Below, piece by piece: positions 1 through 5,515 of a stretch of 17,718 bases of DNA. This stretch comes from Candidatus Colwelliibacteriota bacterium (GTDB lineage Bacteria > Patescibacteriota > Minisyncoccia > UBA6257 > Colwellbacteraceae), in contig DAIDBC010000017.1 in NCBI GenBank assembly GCA_027310265.1, forward strand, positions 1 through 17,718. Reading direction: 5' to 3'. Every line of letters begins with the position of its first letter. Position 1 is the first letter of the stretch. The position numbers were made by a program, and so were the translations under genes. A model generated the notes under the pieces. That model ran no database searches, was not told the DNA's origin, and was given only the letters and a program-made list of their open reading frames with translations.

Positions 1-834
1 AAGTACATCGCCGGGCCGGACGTCGGCACCGGCGAGCGAGAGATGCAATGGTTTGTCGAGGCAACCGGCAACTGGCGGACGGCCACCGGCAAACCGGCGA
101 ACTTATGCATGAAACTTTTCGGAAACAAGGGTGAGAAGTGCGGTATCCCTCACGAGTTCGGTTCGACTGGTTTTGGCGTTGCGCAGGCCGCATCCGTCGC
201 AGCCGAAATCGCGGGGATCCCAATAAAAGGCGCAACTGTAGCGATACATGGCTTCGGTAACGTAGGTAGTTTCACCTACAGATTCCTGGATGACATGGGG
301 GCTAAAGCTATCGCCCTTGCTGACCAGAGTGGCGCCGTGCTATCCGAAAACGGGTTTGATCGTAAGGAGATGGAGAAATTGATAAGCGAACGCCAGCCGC
401 TCTCCGGTTTGTCGGGCGTAAAGAAGATAGCGCCGGAGCAGTTTTGGAAAACCCGGGTTGATATCCTCATCCCCGCTTCGGTCACTGACGTCATAAACGA
501 TACGAATAAAAATAGCATCAGCGCCAAGATCATCGTCGAGGGCGGCAATATCCCGATGCGCGAAAACATTGAAAACGAACTGTTCAAAAGAGGAACATTG
601 ATCGTGCCGGATTTCGTTGCTAATGCCGGTGGGGTCATCTCGTCCTATGCTGAGTACCGTGGATACAACCCGAAACGGATGTTTGATACAGTGGAGCGCA
701 AAATCCGGACTGCGACAAAAAACGTAATGAGAGCGAGTGCGAAGAACGGCAAAAGTCCGCGCGAAGCGGCGATGGAGTTGGCCGTAAAAACGGTGGAGGC
801 CAAGATGCGCGTGCGTAAGGTGACCTTTCGATAA
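1..834 (+). CDS. gdhA: Glutamate (Glu/Leu/Phe/Val) dehydrogenase, 5'-truncated by the window
   Basis: The reading frame is open from base 1, so the N-terminus lies outside the window; 277 residues are visible, compared with about 415 in the family. The enzyme reversibly deaminates an amino acid, most often glutamate to 2-oxoglutarate, using NAD(P) in the cytoplasm. The visible part starts at the family signature PDVGTGEREMQW, whose Asp is catalytic. A Rossmann dinucleotide-binding motif GFGNVGS follows, then ADQSGAV at the end of the next strand. The substrate-side signatures IVEGGNIP and VPDFVANAGGVISSYAEY are near the C-terminus. Sequence alone does not settle glutamate versus leucine/valine specificity or NAD versus NADP; glutamate is my best guess. 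The stop is TAA at 832-834. A separate tRNA promoter begins right after it, and no convincing terminator separates them. Confidence 0.93.
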   Translation, partial: KYIAGPDVGTGEREMQWFVEATGNWRTATGKPANLCMKLFGNKGEKCGIPHEFGSTGFGVAQAASVAAEIAGIPIKGATVAIHGFGNVGSFTYRFLDDMGAKAIALADQSGAVLSENGFDRKEMEKLISERQPLSGLSGVKKIAPEQFWKTRVDILIPASVTDVINDTNKNSISAKIIVEGGNIPMRENIENELFKRGTLIVPDFVANAGGVISSYAEYRGYNPKRMFDTVERKIRTATKNVMRASAKNGKSPREAAMELAVKTVEAKMRVRKVTFR

Positions 835-837
835 CGA

Positions 838-866
838 TTGCGAAATCCGGGTTTGATCGTTAGAAT
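838..866 (+). promoter_or_regulatory. Promoter for tRNA-Arg
   Basis: A -35 box TTGCGA (838-843), a 17-bp spacer and a -10 box TAGAAT (861-866) form a good sigma-70-type promoter. The predicted start is near 873, about 12 nt before the mature tRNA 5' end at 885. It was found by eye and spacing only. Confidence 0.6.
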
Positions 867-884
867 CAACTTGAGTTAACAGTG

Positions 885-959
885 GCGCCCATCGTTCAAC
901 GGATAGGACACGGGATTGCGGATCCCGTAATCGAGGTTCGATTCCTCGTGGGCGCACCA
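885..959 (+). tRNA. tRNA-Arg(GCG), 3' CCA encoded
   Basis: A complete cloverleaf can be drawn. The acceptor stem is GCGCCCA (885-891) with TGGGCGC (949-955), discriminator A at 956 and an encoded CCA at 957-959. The D-stem is GTTC/GGAC (894-897, 906-909). The anticodon stem is CGGGA/TCCCG around the loop TTGCGGA (916-922), giving anticodon GCG at 918-920. The T-stem is CGAGG/CCTCG with loop TTCGATT. Anticodon GCG reads CGC and CGU (Arg). Most bacteria instead use an ACG anticodon edited to ICG by TadA, so this gene is unusual. Confidence 0.95.
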
Positions 960-965
960 AAACCG

Positions 966-974
966 TGGTATCAT
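966..974 (+). promoter_or_regulatory. Extended -10 promoter for the 67-residue membrane protein
   Basis: TGGTATCAT fits an extended -10 element (TG-N-TATCAT, hexamer 969-974). The expected start is near 981, only about 5 nt before the ATG at 986, where no Shine-Dalgarno sequence is visible. This implies a leaderless or nearly leaderless mRNA. Confidence 0.45.
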
Positions 975-985
975 GAATTCAAGCA

Positions 986-1189
986 ATGAACCAGAATAAA
1001 AAAATACTAACGGCGATTATTTTAGTAGTCCTGCTTGCGATAACGGGCTACATTTACTACCGCAACCGCTTCCCGGCAACGCCGCCCGTATCGCAACCCA
1101 GCACGCAAACCGGCAATCAAATTTTCCACGGTCCGACCTCACAACCGTACGTAAAAGGTCCGACTGGCCTTCCTCCAGGAAAACAGTAA
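986..1189 (+). CDS. Small one-pass membrane protein, function unknown
   Basis: This 67-residue protein has a short Lys-containing N-terminus (MNQNKK), a hydrophobic helix at about residues 6-24 (ILTAIILVVLLAITGYIYY) and a Pro/Thr/Gln/Gly-rich tail with no cysteines. The expected topology is an N-terminal anchor with a disordered tail of about 40 residues outside the membrane. I do not recognise a family. Its own extended -10 promoter supports it being a real gene, as does its position exactly between two tRNA genes with no overlap into either. The ATG is chosen because it lies just downstream of that promoter. It could be a lineage-specific envelope peptide; no enzymatic motif is visible. Confidence 0.6.
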   Translation: MNQNKKILTAIILVVLLAITGYIYYRNRFPATPPVSQPSTQTGNQIFHGPTSQPYVKGPTGLPPGKQ

Positions 1190-1192
1190 AAT
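1187..1192 (+). promoter_or_regulatory. Possible -10 box for tRNA-Gly
   Basis: TAAAAT overlaps the stop codon of the upstream small gene and would start transcription near 1199, three bases before the tRNA. No convincing -35 box lies 17 bp upstream, so read-through from the preceding gene is an alternative. Confidence 0.3.
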
Positions 1193-1201
1193 CTAAACGT
1201 T

Positions 1202-1273
1202 GCGGGTGTCGTATAACGGCTATTATGCCACCCTTCCAAGGTGGAGACGGCGGTTCAATTCCGCTCACCCGCT
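1202..1273 (+). tRNA. tRNA-Gly(UCC), CCA not encoded
   Basis: The acceptor stem is GCGGGTG (1202-1208) with CACCCGC (1266-1272), and the discriminator is T at 1273, as is usual for bacterial tRNA-Gly. The anticodon stem CCACC/GGTGG encloses the loop CTTCCAA (1233-1239), giving anticodon TCC, which reads GGA and GGG. The T-stem GGCGG/CCGCT surrounds TTCAATT. The D-arm matches the layout of E. coli tRNA-Gly(UCC), including its imperfect D-stem. The next bases are CTA, not CCA, so CCA must be added after transcription. The anticodon is not UCA, so this is not the UGA-reading glycine tRNA of Gracilibacteria/SR1. Confidence 0.94.
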
Positions 1274-1315
1274 CTAGAATCACTTGCGGCCCGCTTCATT
1301 TTTTAGCCGATTTCT

Positions 1316-1323
1316 GTTAAAAT
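1316..1323 (+). promoter_or_regulatory. Extended -10 promoter for the 43-residue membrane peptide
   Basis: TG (1315-1316 region) followed by T and TAAAAT (1318-1323) makes an extended -10. The predicted transcription start is at about 1330, practically on the ATG at 1331, so the message would be leaderless. The -35 region (TTCATT around 1295-1300) is poor. Confidence 0.4.
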
Positions 1324-1330
1324 CGTAAAA

Positions 1331-1462
1331 ATGAAACCAATATTGGGTTTTGCCCTCATTGCCCTGACCTTAGGGGCGGCTTTCTATTTATATGTGACTT
1401 TATCGCCTCATCTCGAGGCATATTCCACAGAATCTCCGGCTGCAGAGAACGTCGGCCGCTAG
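1331..1462 (+). CDS. Very small one-pass membrane peptide, function unknown
   Basis: A 43-residue reading frame runs from ATG 1331 to TAG 1460-1462. It has a hydrophobic helix at about residues 4-24 (ILGFALIALTLGAAFYLYV) and a short polar tail rich in Glu, Ser and Ala. It resembles in size and layout the 67-residue protein on the other side of tRNA-Gly, but the tails do not align by eye. Evidence for it being real is the well-placed extended -10 and the clean signal-anchor composition. Evidence against is the short length, so it could be chance. It is followed by 43 bases before the sigma factor gene and may be cotranscribed with it. Confidence 0.45.
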   Translation: MKPILGFALIALTLGAAFYLYVTLSPHLEAYSTESPAAENVGR

Positions 1463-1505
1463 GATTTATGGGGGCGTAACCGTAAGGCGGCTATCCCCGT
1501 TTTAT

Positions 1506-2036
1506 ATGTTAGAGGGCGAGCAAAAACTGGTAGAAAGGGCAAAGGAGGGTGAGTCCTCCGCTTTTGGCCTGCTCTATGACTACTATTTGCCAAAAATCTA
1601 CCGGTTCGTCCTTATAAAAGTGGGCCAGCGTGAGGAAGCGGAGGACATCACCCATCTTACTTTTTTAAAAGCTTGGGAAAGCATCGATCGCTATTCCTAT
1701 CGCGGCTATTCTTTTGGGAGCTGGTTATACCAAATAGCCCGGAACACGATTGTTGACCACTACCGCGGCGCGCAAATCCAGATTTCGCTGGAAGATGCGG
1801 ACGAACCGGAGAGTGGAGAACCCCGACCGGGGCAACAACTCGATGCCGCGATCGAATACGACAAGGTCATGCTGGCACTTGGCAAGCTCGGAGCACTGGA
1901 ACAGGATGTGATTATCATGCGCTTCGTGGATGATTTGCCGGTGCGTGACGTGGCCGAAGCCATTGGAAAAAGCGAGGGGGCGGTGAAATTAATACAGCAC
2001 CGCGCGATGAAGAGGTTAAAAGAAAGTTTACTATGA
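1506..2036 (+). CDS. ECF-type sigma-70 family RNA polymerase sigma factor
   Basis: This 176-residue protein has only sigma regions 2 and 4, the layout of extracytoplasmic-function sigma factors. Region 2 spans about residues 10-90 and includes the core-binding and -10 recognition signatures EEAEDITHLTFLKAW and GSWLYQIARNTIVDHYR. A variable acidic/proline linker (about 92-115) follows. Region 4 (about 118-174) carries the helix-turn-helix VRDVAEAIGKSEGAVKLIQHRAMKRLKE that reads the -35 element. It directs RNA polymerase to a specific regulon. The gene overlaps the next by ATGA (2033-2036), which implies translational coupling with a candidate anti-sigma protein, as is typical for this class. 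No Shine-Dalgarno site is visible before ATG 1506. The regulon is unknown; autoregulation is common in the family but no promoter motif proves it here. Confidence 0.93.
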   Translation: MLEGEQKLVERAKEGESSAFGLLYDYYLPKIYRFVLIKVGQREEAEDITHLTFLKAWESIDRYSYRGYSFGSWLYQIARNTIVDHYRGAQIQISLEDADEPESGEPRPGQQLDAAIEYDKVMLALGKLGALEQDVIIMRFVDDLPVRDVAEAIGKSEGAVKLIQHRAMKRLKESLL

Positions 2037-2428
2037 TCGAAGATCGCAAAATAACAGGAGTATTGGAACAGCTGCGCAGAGTCGAGCCCTCGGCGGATTT
2101 TGCCGCGCGCTCGAAGGCGGCAATTCTCGCCGCACCCCGACCGCAAAAACACGGCTGGGGGCTCTATGGCCTTAAACATTCTCTTTCTGAGGGAGTCGGT
2201 TTTGTCCTGTCGGTGGGTTTAGTCTCGATAATTGCTGCACTTTTCATCAGTGTCCCCAAGACGTTTGGCCCGGTTGTCGGCAACCGCCTGCCCGGCGCCG
2301 AAACTGCGGCACTGGTAAACGACGTTGATGCAGCAGTGAAAGATATAGACATCCACATACAGGAGGCGCAGCTTTTTAGCACCGCCGCGGAGAAAGCCAA
2401 TTCGGCGCTGAAAGAAATATCAAAATGA
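2033..2428 (+). CDS. One-pass membrane protein, candidate anti-sigma factor
   Basis: This 131-residue protein has a charged cytoplasmic N-terminal part (about 1-50, with LEQLRRVEPSADFAARSKAAIL), one transmembrane helix at about 54-74 and an outside helical tail rich in Ala and Asp (about 90-131). No zinc-finger His-x3-Cys-x2-Cys motif of ZAS-type anti-sigma factors is present. The functional call is therefore inferred from position: its start overlaps the sigma factor stop by four bases, and its stop overlaps the next gene in the same way. The N-terminal segment resembles the short cytoplasmic stretch seen in membrane proteins that follow sigma genes in Patescibacteria (from memory, not searched). 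If correct, the cytoplasmic part would hold the sigma factor and the outer tail would sense envelope state, perhaps via the next gene product. Confidence 0.6.
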   Translation: MIEDRKITGVLEQLRRVEPSADFAARSKAAILAAPRPQKHGWGLYGLKHSLSEGVGFVLSVGLVSIIAALFISVPKTFGPVVGNRLPGAETAALVNDVDAAVKDIDIHIQEAQLFSTAAEKANSALKEISK

Positions 2429-3291
2429 TCCGCCGATTTGCAACATATGCTTCGCTGGGGATACTCGCAGCTATAATCGTTGCCCCCAACCTACTTAAGC
2501 CGGCTGTCGCAGCCGGTTCGACTGGGGGCGATGTAAATTCCATCGATCAAAAGGTGGATGAACTAAACACCATCCGCGACGACAGCTCGCTCTCGGCTTC
2601 CGACAAGGCCGCCAAAGAATTCCGGACTCAAGAAGACATATTAAACGGAGTAACCGGCCTCTCAGATAACGAAATAGCCAGCGCCAAAGACAAATTGGGC
2701 AAACTGCCAGATTTCGACCAAGATAGTCCGGAGCAGAAATTGCGGGATAACTATCTTACCGAACTTGGTACTTACAGCGCTTACTTTGACGCTGAAAAAC
2801 AGAAGATCAAAGAAGCGACCAGCCTCGATGATCTGAAGACCATAGCTTCAGATCTAAAAGCCTACCGCGCCGGGGGATACAATGATGAGCTGCAGAATAT
2901 GGTGACTTTTACGTTGCTCTATTACGCCGATGAGATAACCGCGACAGCGAGAACGCGACTGGACAAAATAACTTCAGATATCGCCAAACTGCAGGACGCC
3001 GGTTTTCTTAAGAAAGGGTTTGCCCAGAATTCGCTATCTAAAGCGGACGGCTTAATTAAAGACGCGGTCAAGTTACACGATCAGGCGGAAATCATGATCC
3101 TGAGACCAGTGCAGGAACAAACAACGGGCGACAAGGCAAATCCAACTATGGATACCGGCACCGACAAAAAAGCGACTCCCCCGCCCACAGCGCGGGACTT
3201 AATCGAAAAAAGCATCAGCGATATAAAAAGTGCCTATAATATTTTCCTGCAGGTCGGGAAAGATGCGAGAAAGGCACTCGGCCTGAAGTAA
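2425..3291 (+). CDS. Exported alpha-helical protein of the sigma-factor cassette
   Basis: This 288-residue protein has a signal peptide (basic MIRR, hydrophobic core at about 9-21, likely cleavage after PAVAA near residue 30). The mature part is almost wholly predicted helix and coiled coil, with repeating Asp/Lys/Leu heptad-like stretches. Near residues 230-255 there is a flexible Thr/Lys/Pro stretch including ATPPPTARD, followed by a final helix. No cysteines and no catalytic motif are visible. I do not recognise a Pfam family with confidence; a distant relation to DUF5667-type proteins, found next to sigma factors, is possible. Its ATGA overlap with the membrane protein before it suggests it is a partner or sensor input for that protein. 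The cassette ends at the palindromic terminator at 3309-3338. Confidence 0.7.
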   Translation: MIRRFATYASLGILAAIIVAPNLLKPAVAAGSTGGDVNSIDQKVDELNTIRDDSSLSASDKAAKEFRTQEDILNGVTGLSDNEIASAKDKLGKLPDFDQDSPEQKLRDNYLTELGTYSAYFDAEKQKIKEATSLDDLKTIASDLKAYRAGGYNDELQNMVTFTLLYYADEITATARTRLDKITSDIAKLQDAGFLKKGFAQNSLSKADGLIKDAVKLHDQAEIMILRPVQEQTTGDKANPTMDTGTDKKATPPPTARDLIEKSISDIKSAYNIFLQVGKDARKALGLK

Positions 3292-3308
3292 AGGAAGGTT
3301 AAGGAAAC

Positions 3309-3338
3309 AAAATCCCCCGATATATATCGGGGGATTTT
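3309..3338. terminator. Bidirectional intrinsic terminator (perfect 30-nt palindrome)
   Basis: Two 15-nt arms are exact reverse complements with no spacer: AAAATCCCCCGATAT, then its complement. The C5/G5 core is flanked by A4 on one side and T4 on the other, so a GC-rich hairpin followed by a U run forms on either strand. It sits between the stop of the exported protein (3291) and the stop of the convergent HU gene (3359), as expected for a shared terminator. Confidence 0.92.
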
Positions 3339-3358
3339 CATAACAACTGATTCCAATA

Positions 3359-3634
3359 TTAAGCTACCGCTTCTTTGAGAAGCTTGCCGGCCCGGAACTT
3401 CGGGGCGGTCTTAGCCGGAATCTGGATTTTGGCGCCAGTCTTGGGGTTGATACCGGTGCGGGCAGCGCGCTTCGCCACTCGGAAAACTCCGAATCCCGCA
3501 ACCGCTACCTCCTCTCCCCGGGCGAGAGACTTAACAATAGTGTCGAAAACTCCCTCTACAGCCATCTCGGCCTGCTTTTTCGTCTCGAGCCCAGCAGCCT
3601 TCATCACCGCTTCTACTAAATCAGGTTTCTTCAT
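3359..3634 (-). CDS. hup: HU-family nucleoid DNA-binding protein
   Basis: This 91-residue protein is full length for the HU/IHF family (about 90). It forms dimers that bend and wrap DNA. The N-terminal helices (1-38) are followed by the family signature GFGVFRVAKRAARTGINPKTG (47-67) and the beta-arm with its conserved Pro (IPAKTAPKF, 72-80). The N-terminal MKKPDLVEAVMKAAGL is typical of HU. The gene is transcribed alone from an extended -10 promoter about 95 bases upstream, with a structured leader, and ends at the shared terminator. It lies downstream of rny on the same strand. IHF-like use cannot be excluded, but one HU gene serving the whole genome is most likely. Confidence 0.96.
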   Translation of the reverse strand: MKKPDLVEAVMKAAGLETKKQAEMAVEGVFDTIVKSLARGEEVAVAGFGVFRVAKRAARTGINPKTGAKIQIPAKTAPKFRAGKLLKEAVA

Positions 3635-3667
3635 CCTTTCGTTGCTTTGGTTTTTCGACCTTTTTTC

Positions 3668-3713
3668 GCCCGAGCCCTAGGGCTTCGGCTATCCATAGGC
3701 ACTCCCCGGCTCG
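3668..3713 (-). promoter_or_regulatory. Structured leader of the HU mRNA, two competing stems
   Basis: In the predicted HU 5' leader, CGAGCC/GGCTCG (3708-3713 with 3671-3676) can pair over about 30 nt. The second arm also belongs to the perfect palindrome AGCCCTAGGGCT (3673-3684), extended by CCG/CGG to 3670-3688. The two folds exclude one another. No U run follows, so this is not a plain terminator. Whether it regulates HU is unknown. Confidence 0.3.
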
Positions 3714-3727
3714 AAAACTCTAGATTT

Positions 3728-3736
3728 ATTCTAGCA
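3728..3736 (-). promoter_or_regulatory. Extended -10 promoter of hup, overlapping a small dyad
   Basis: On the minus strand, TGCTAGAAT is a full extended -10 (hexamer 3728-3733). No good -35 is present at 16-18 bp, as is usual for extended -10 promoters. An inverted repeat CTAGA-N5-TCTAG (3720-3734) covers the hexamer and could bind a repressor or be coincidental. The predicted start is near 3721, leaving a leader of about 87 nt. Confidence 0.5.
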
Positions 3737-3769
3737 AAACGCGGTCAAGTCCTGCAAACCAGTCCAAAT

Positions 3770-5272
3770 TTAGCGGGCATACTCCACCGCCCGCATCTCC
3801 CGGATCACATTTACCTTGATTTCACCTGGATATTTCAGGTCTGATTCAATTCTGGCCGCAATATCGCGGGCAAGCTGCAGGGCACGGAAGTCATCAATCT
3901 GCTCTGGGACCACAAACACTCGAAGTTCCCGTCCAGCCGCGATAGCATAGGCATTCTTGACGCCGGGGAAAGAAGTGGCGATTTTTTCCAAATCCTCCAG
4001 GCGCTTGATGTAATTCTCGAGTGTGCCTCTCCGCGCTCCGGGCCGCGCGGCCGAAAGTACATCGGCGGCCCCCACAATAAACGCCTCTGGTGTCTCAAAA
4101 GGATATTCTTCGTGATGGGATTGCATTGCCTTAATAATCTCCTCGCTTACTCCGTACTTCTTCAATATCTTGCGGCCCAGTTCGACATGCGTTCCCTGCA
4201 CTTCATGGTCGATGGCCTTACCGATGTCGTGCAGGAGCGCCGCCCGCTTTGAGACTTCGACGTTCGCACCAAGCTCGGAAGCAATCATCCCGGCGATATG
4301 CGCCATTTCAATCGAATGGGTTAGAACATTCTGCCCGAAACTGGTCCGGAAATTCAGCCGACCCAAAAGGTGCACGATTTCTTTCGGCAGATCGAATATT
4401 CCAACTTCATAAGCCGCCTGTTCGCCGATTTCATACATTCGTTTTTCGATTTCGGCTTTGGCCTCATCGACTTTCTCCTCGATCTTGGCCGGCTGGATAC
4501 GCCCATCTTTAACCAGCTTTTCTAGTGCAAGCCGCGCAATCTCGCGGCGTAGCGGATCAAACGAGGAAATAATTATCGTCTCCGGCGTTTCATCAACAAT
4601 CAATTCCACTCCAGTTAGACGCTCAAGCGTGCGAATATTCCGCCCTTCCCGGCCGATGATTTTACCCTTTAAATCCTCGGAAGGGAGGTTAAAAGAAGAG
4701 GTAGTTAGTTCCGAAACGTGGGAACGGGAGTAACGCTGGATCGCACCGGTTATGACCTCAAGACTTTTCCTTTCCACTTCCCCGCGCCCTTCGCGGATCA
4801 ATTTTTGAGTGAGCTGGGCAAGCTCGTTTTTATGACCCTCTTCAACCTCCTCAAACAGACGGCGCTTAGCCTCTTCGGCCGAAAGCCCCGCTATTTTGGA
4901 TAATTCGGCTTTAAGCGAAACTTGATTTTTCTCTATCTCGGCGAATTTAGCCTCAAGCTCCTTGGATAGAGAGCCTAATCGCTCCCGCTCGGAAGAAATT
5001 TCTTCCTCGCGCTTTAGTAGGCGCTCTTCGGTGCGCTCCAGTGTGGATTTGCGATCTTTTTCCTCCCGCTGCGCCTCGTCAAGAAGGGCGACGGCCTTCT
5101 TTTTGGCTTGGAGGAGGATATCTTGAGCCTCGTTCTCAGCTTTTAGTGATTGTTCCTTGAGTTTTCGCTCGAGCGAACCCGCGCGTTTAGTGCCCCAAAG
5201 CTCTCTTACTGCGTAACCCAGGGCGAGCCCGAGAATCACCAAGCCCACCACGGTGAATGGTCCGTAATTCAT
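3770..5272 (-). CDS. rny: Ribonuclease Y
   Basis: This 500-residue endoribonuclease starts mRNA decay at the membrane; family length is about 510-520. The order is an N-terminal membrane helix (about 6-23), a long charged coiled coil (about 30-180), a KH RNA-binding domain with the GxxG loop in GKIIGREGRN (203-212), and an HD phosphohydrolase domain. The HD domain has H319 in THSIEMAHIAG and the metal-binding pair H348/D349 in ALLHDIGKAIDHE. The C-terminal region contains the usual EYPFETPEA and AARPGARR segments. ATG 5272 is chosen because the membrane helix follows at once and a strong promoter lies about 50 bases upstream. No Shine-Dalgarno site is seen. It is followed on the same strand by hup, which has its own promoter. 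Confidence 0.97.
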   Translation of the reverse strand: MNYGPFTVVGLVILGLALGYAVRELWGTKRAGSLERKLKEQSLKAENEAQDILLQAKKKAVALLDEAQREEKDRKSTLERTEERLLKREEEISSERERLGSLSKELEAKFAEIEKNQVSLKAELSKIAGLSAEEAKRRLFEEVEEGHKNELAQLTQKLIREGRGEVERKSLEVITGAIQRYSRSHVSELTTSSFNLPSEDLKGKIIGREGRNIRTLERLTGVELIVDETPETIIISSFDPLRREIARLALEKLVKDGRIQPAKIEEKVDEAKAEIEKRMYEIGEQAAYEVGIFDLPKEIVHLLGRLNFRTSFGQNVLTHSIEMAHIAGMIASELGANVEVSKRAALLHDIGKAIDHEVQGTHVELGRKILKKYGVSEEIIKAMQSHHEEYPFETPEAFIVGAADVLSAARPGARRGTLENYIKRLEDLEKIATSFPGVKNAYAIAAGRELRVFVVPEQIDDFRALQLARDIAARIESDLKYPGEIKVNVIREMRAVEYAR

Positions 5273-5321
5273 AGAAAATATAGTTAAATGGGTTTTTCAT
5301 TTGCGATCTTTTGCTTGGTTA

Positions 5322-5351
5322 ATGATAAGACGCGGTAAGACAACTTGTCAA
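5322..5351 (-). promoter_or_regulatory. Sigma-70 promoter of rny
   Basis: On the minus strand a perfect -35 TTGACA (5346-5351), an 18-bp spacer and -10 TATCAT (5322-5327) are present. The predicted start is near 5315, giving a leader of about 42 nt. It is the best consensus promoter in the window and lies just past the structured element at 5370-5509. Confidence 0.75.
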
Positions 5352-5369
5352 AGAGAATTAGTTCTTTAT

Positions 5370-5509
5370 CCGTCCCACCCCGTCCTCCGGAACCGCGGTT
5401 CTCTGACTCCAGCGGTCAGAGCCCGCTACGCCTCGCTCGGTTTACCCGCCTCGGGCGGGACCAAGCTAAACCGAGCTCCGTAGTTTCCGGAAGACGGGGG
5501 TGGAGACGG
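5370..5509. other. Large multi-branched inverted-repeat element, nature unknown
   Basis: An outer stem pairs 5370-5392 with 5485-5509 (about 22 bp with two single-base bulges and one G-U). Inside are a 7-bp hairpin CTCTGAC/GTCAGAG (5401-5407, 5415-5421), a 5-bp stem CTACG/CGTAG (5426-5430, 5479-5483), a perfect 10-bp stem GCTCGGTTTA/TAAACCGAGC (5435-5444, 5467-5476), and an apical CCCGCC-TCG-GGCGGG hairpin (5445-5459). Together they make a forked, almost fully paired fold. It begins 6 bases after the stop of the membrane protein gene at 5516 and ends before the rny promoter. There is no U run on either side, so it is not a standard terminator. It lacks the signature sequences of SRP RNA, RNase P RNA and tmRNA. 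A palindromic repeat/MITE, an mRNA 3'-end stabiliser or a small structured RNA are all possible. Confidence 0.7.
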
Positions 5510-5515
5510 ACTAAA

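Noticed and set aside
851..870. Small inverted repeat GTTTGAT/ATCAAC after the dehydrogenase stop
   Set aside because: It has only six pairs with a bulge and no U run, and it overlaps the -10 box of the tRNA-Arg promoter. It is not convincing as a terminator.
340..960. Long minus-strand reading frame of 206 codons opposite the dehydrogenase and tRNA-Arg
   Set aside because: It runs antisense through a clear conserved gene and a tRNA and its translation has no domain signature; it is a shadow frame.
1202..1273. Idea that the glycine tRNA could signal UGA recoding, as in Gracilibacteria/SR1
   Set aside because: The anticodon is TCC, not TCA, and TGA is used as a true stop in ftsK, the sigma factor and the membrane protein genes.
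1470..1503. Possible hairpin (GGGG...CCCC with inner pairs) followed by TTTT just before the sigma factor ATG
   Set aside because: The stem needs a two-base bulge and an A-C mismatch, only four T follow, and the start codon is at 1506. It is too weak to call a terminator or attenuator.
3375..3680. Plus-strand frame of 101 codons opposite the HU gene
   Set aside because: It covers HU in antisense and continues through the promoter-leader region; there is no independent support.
5370..5509. Interpretation of the structured element as SRP RNA, 6S RNA, RNase P RNA or tmRNA
   Set aside because: The signature sequences of these RNAs are not present, and the branch pattern (forked, with an apical GC hairpin) does not match 6S or the small SRP fold.
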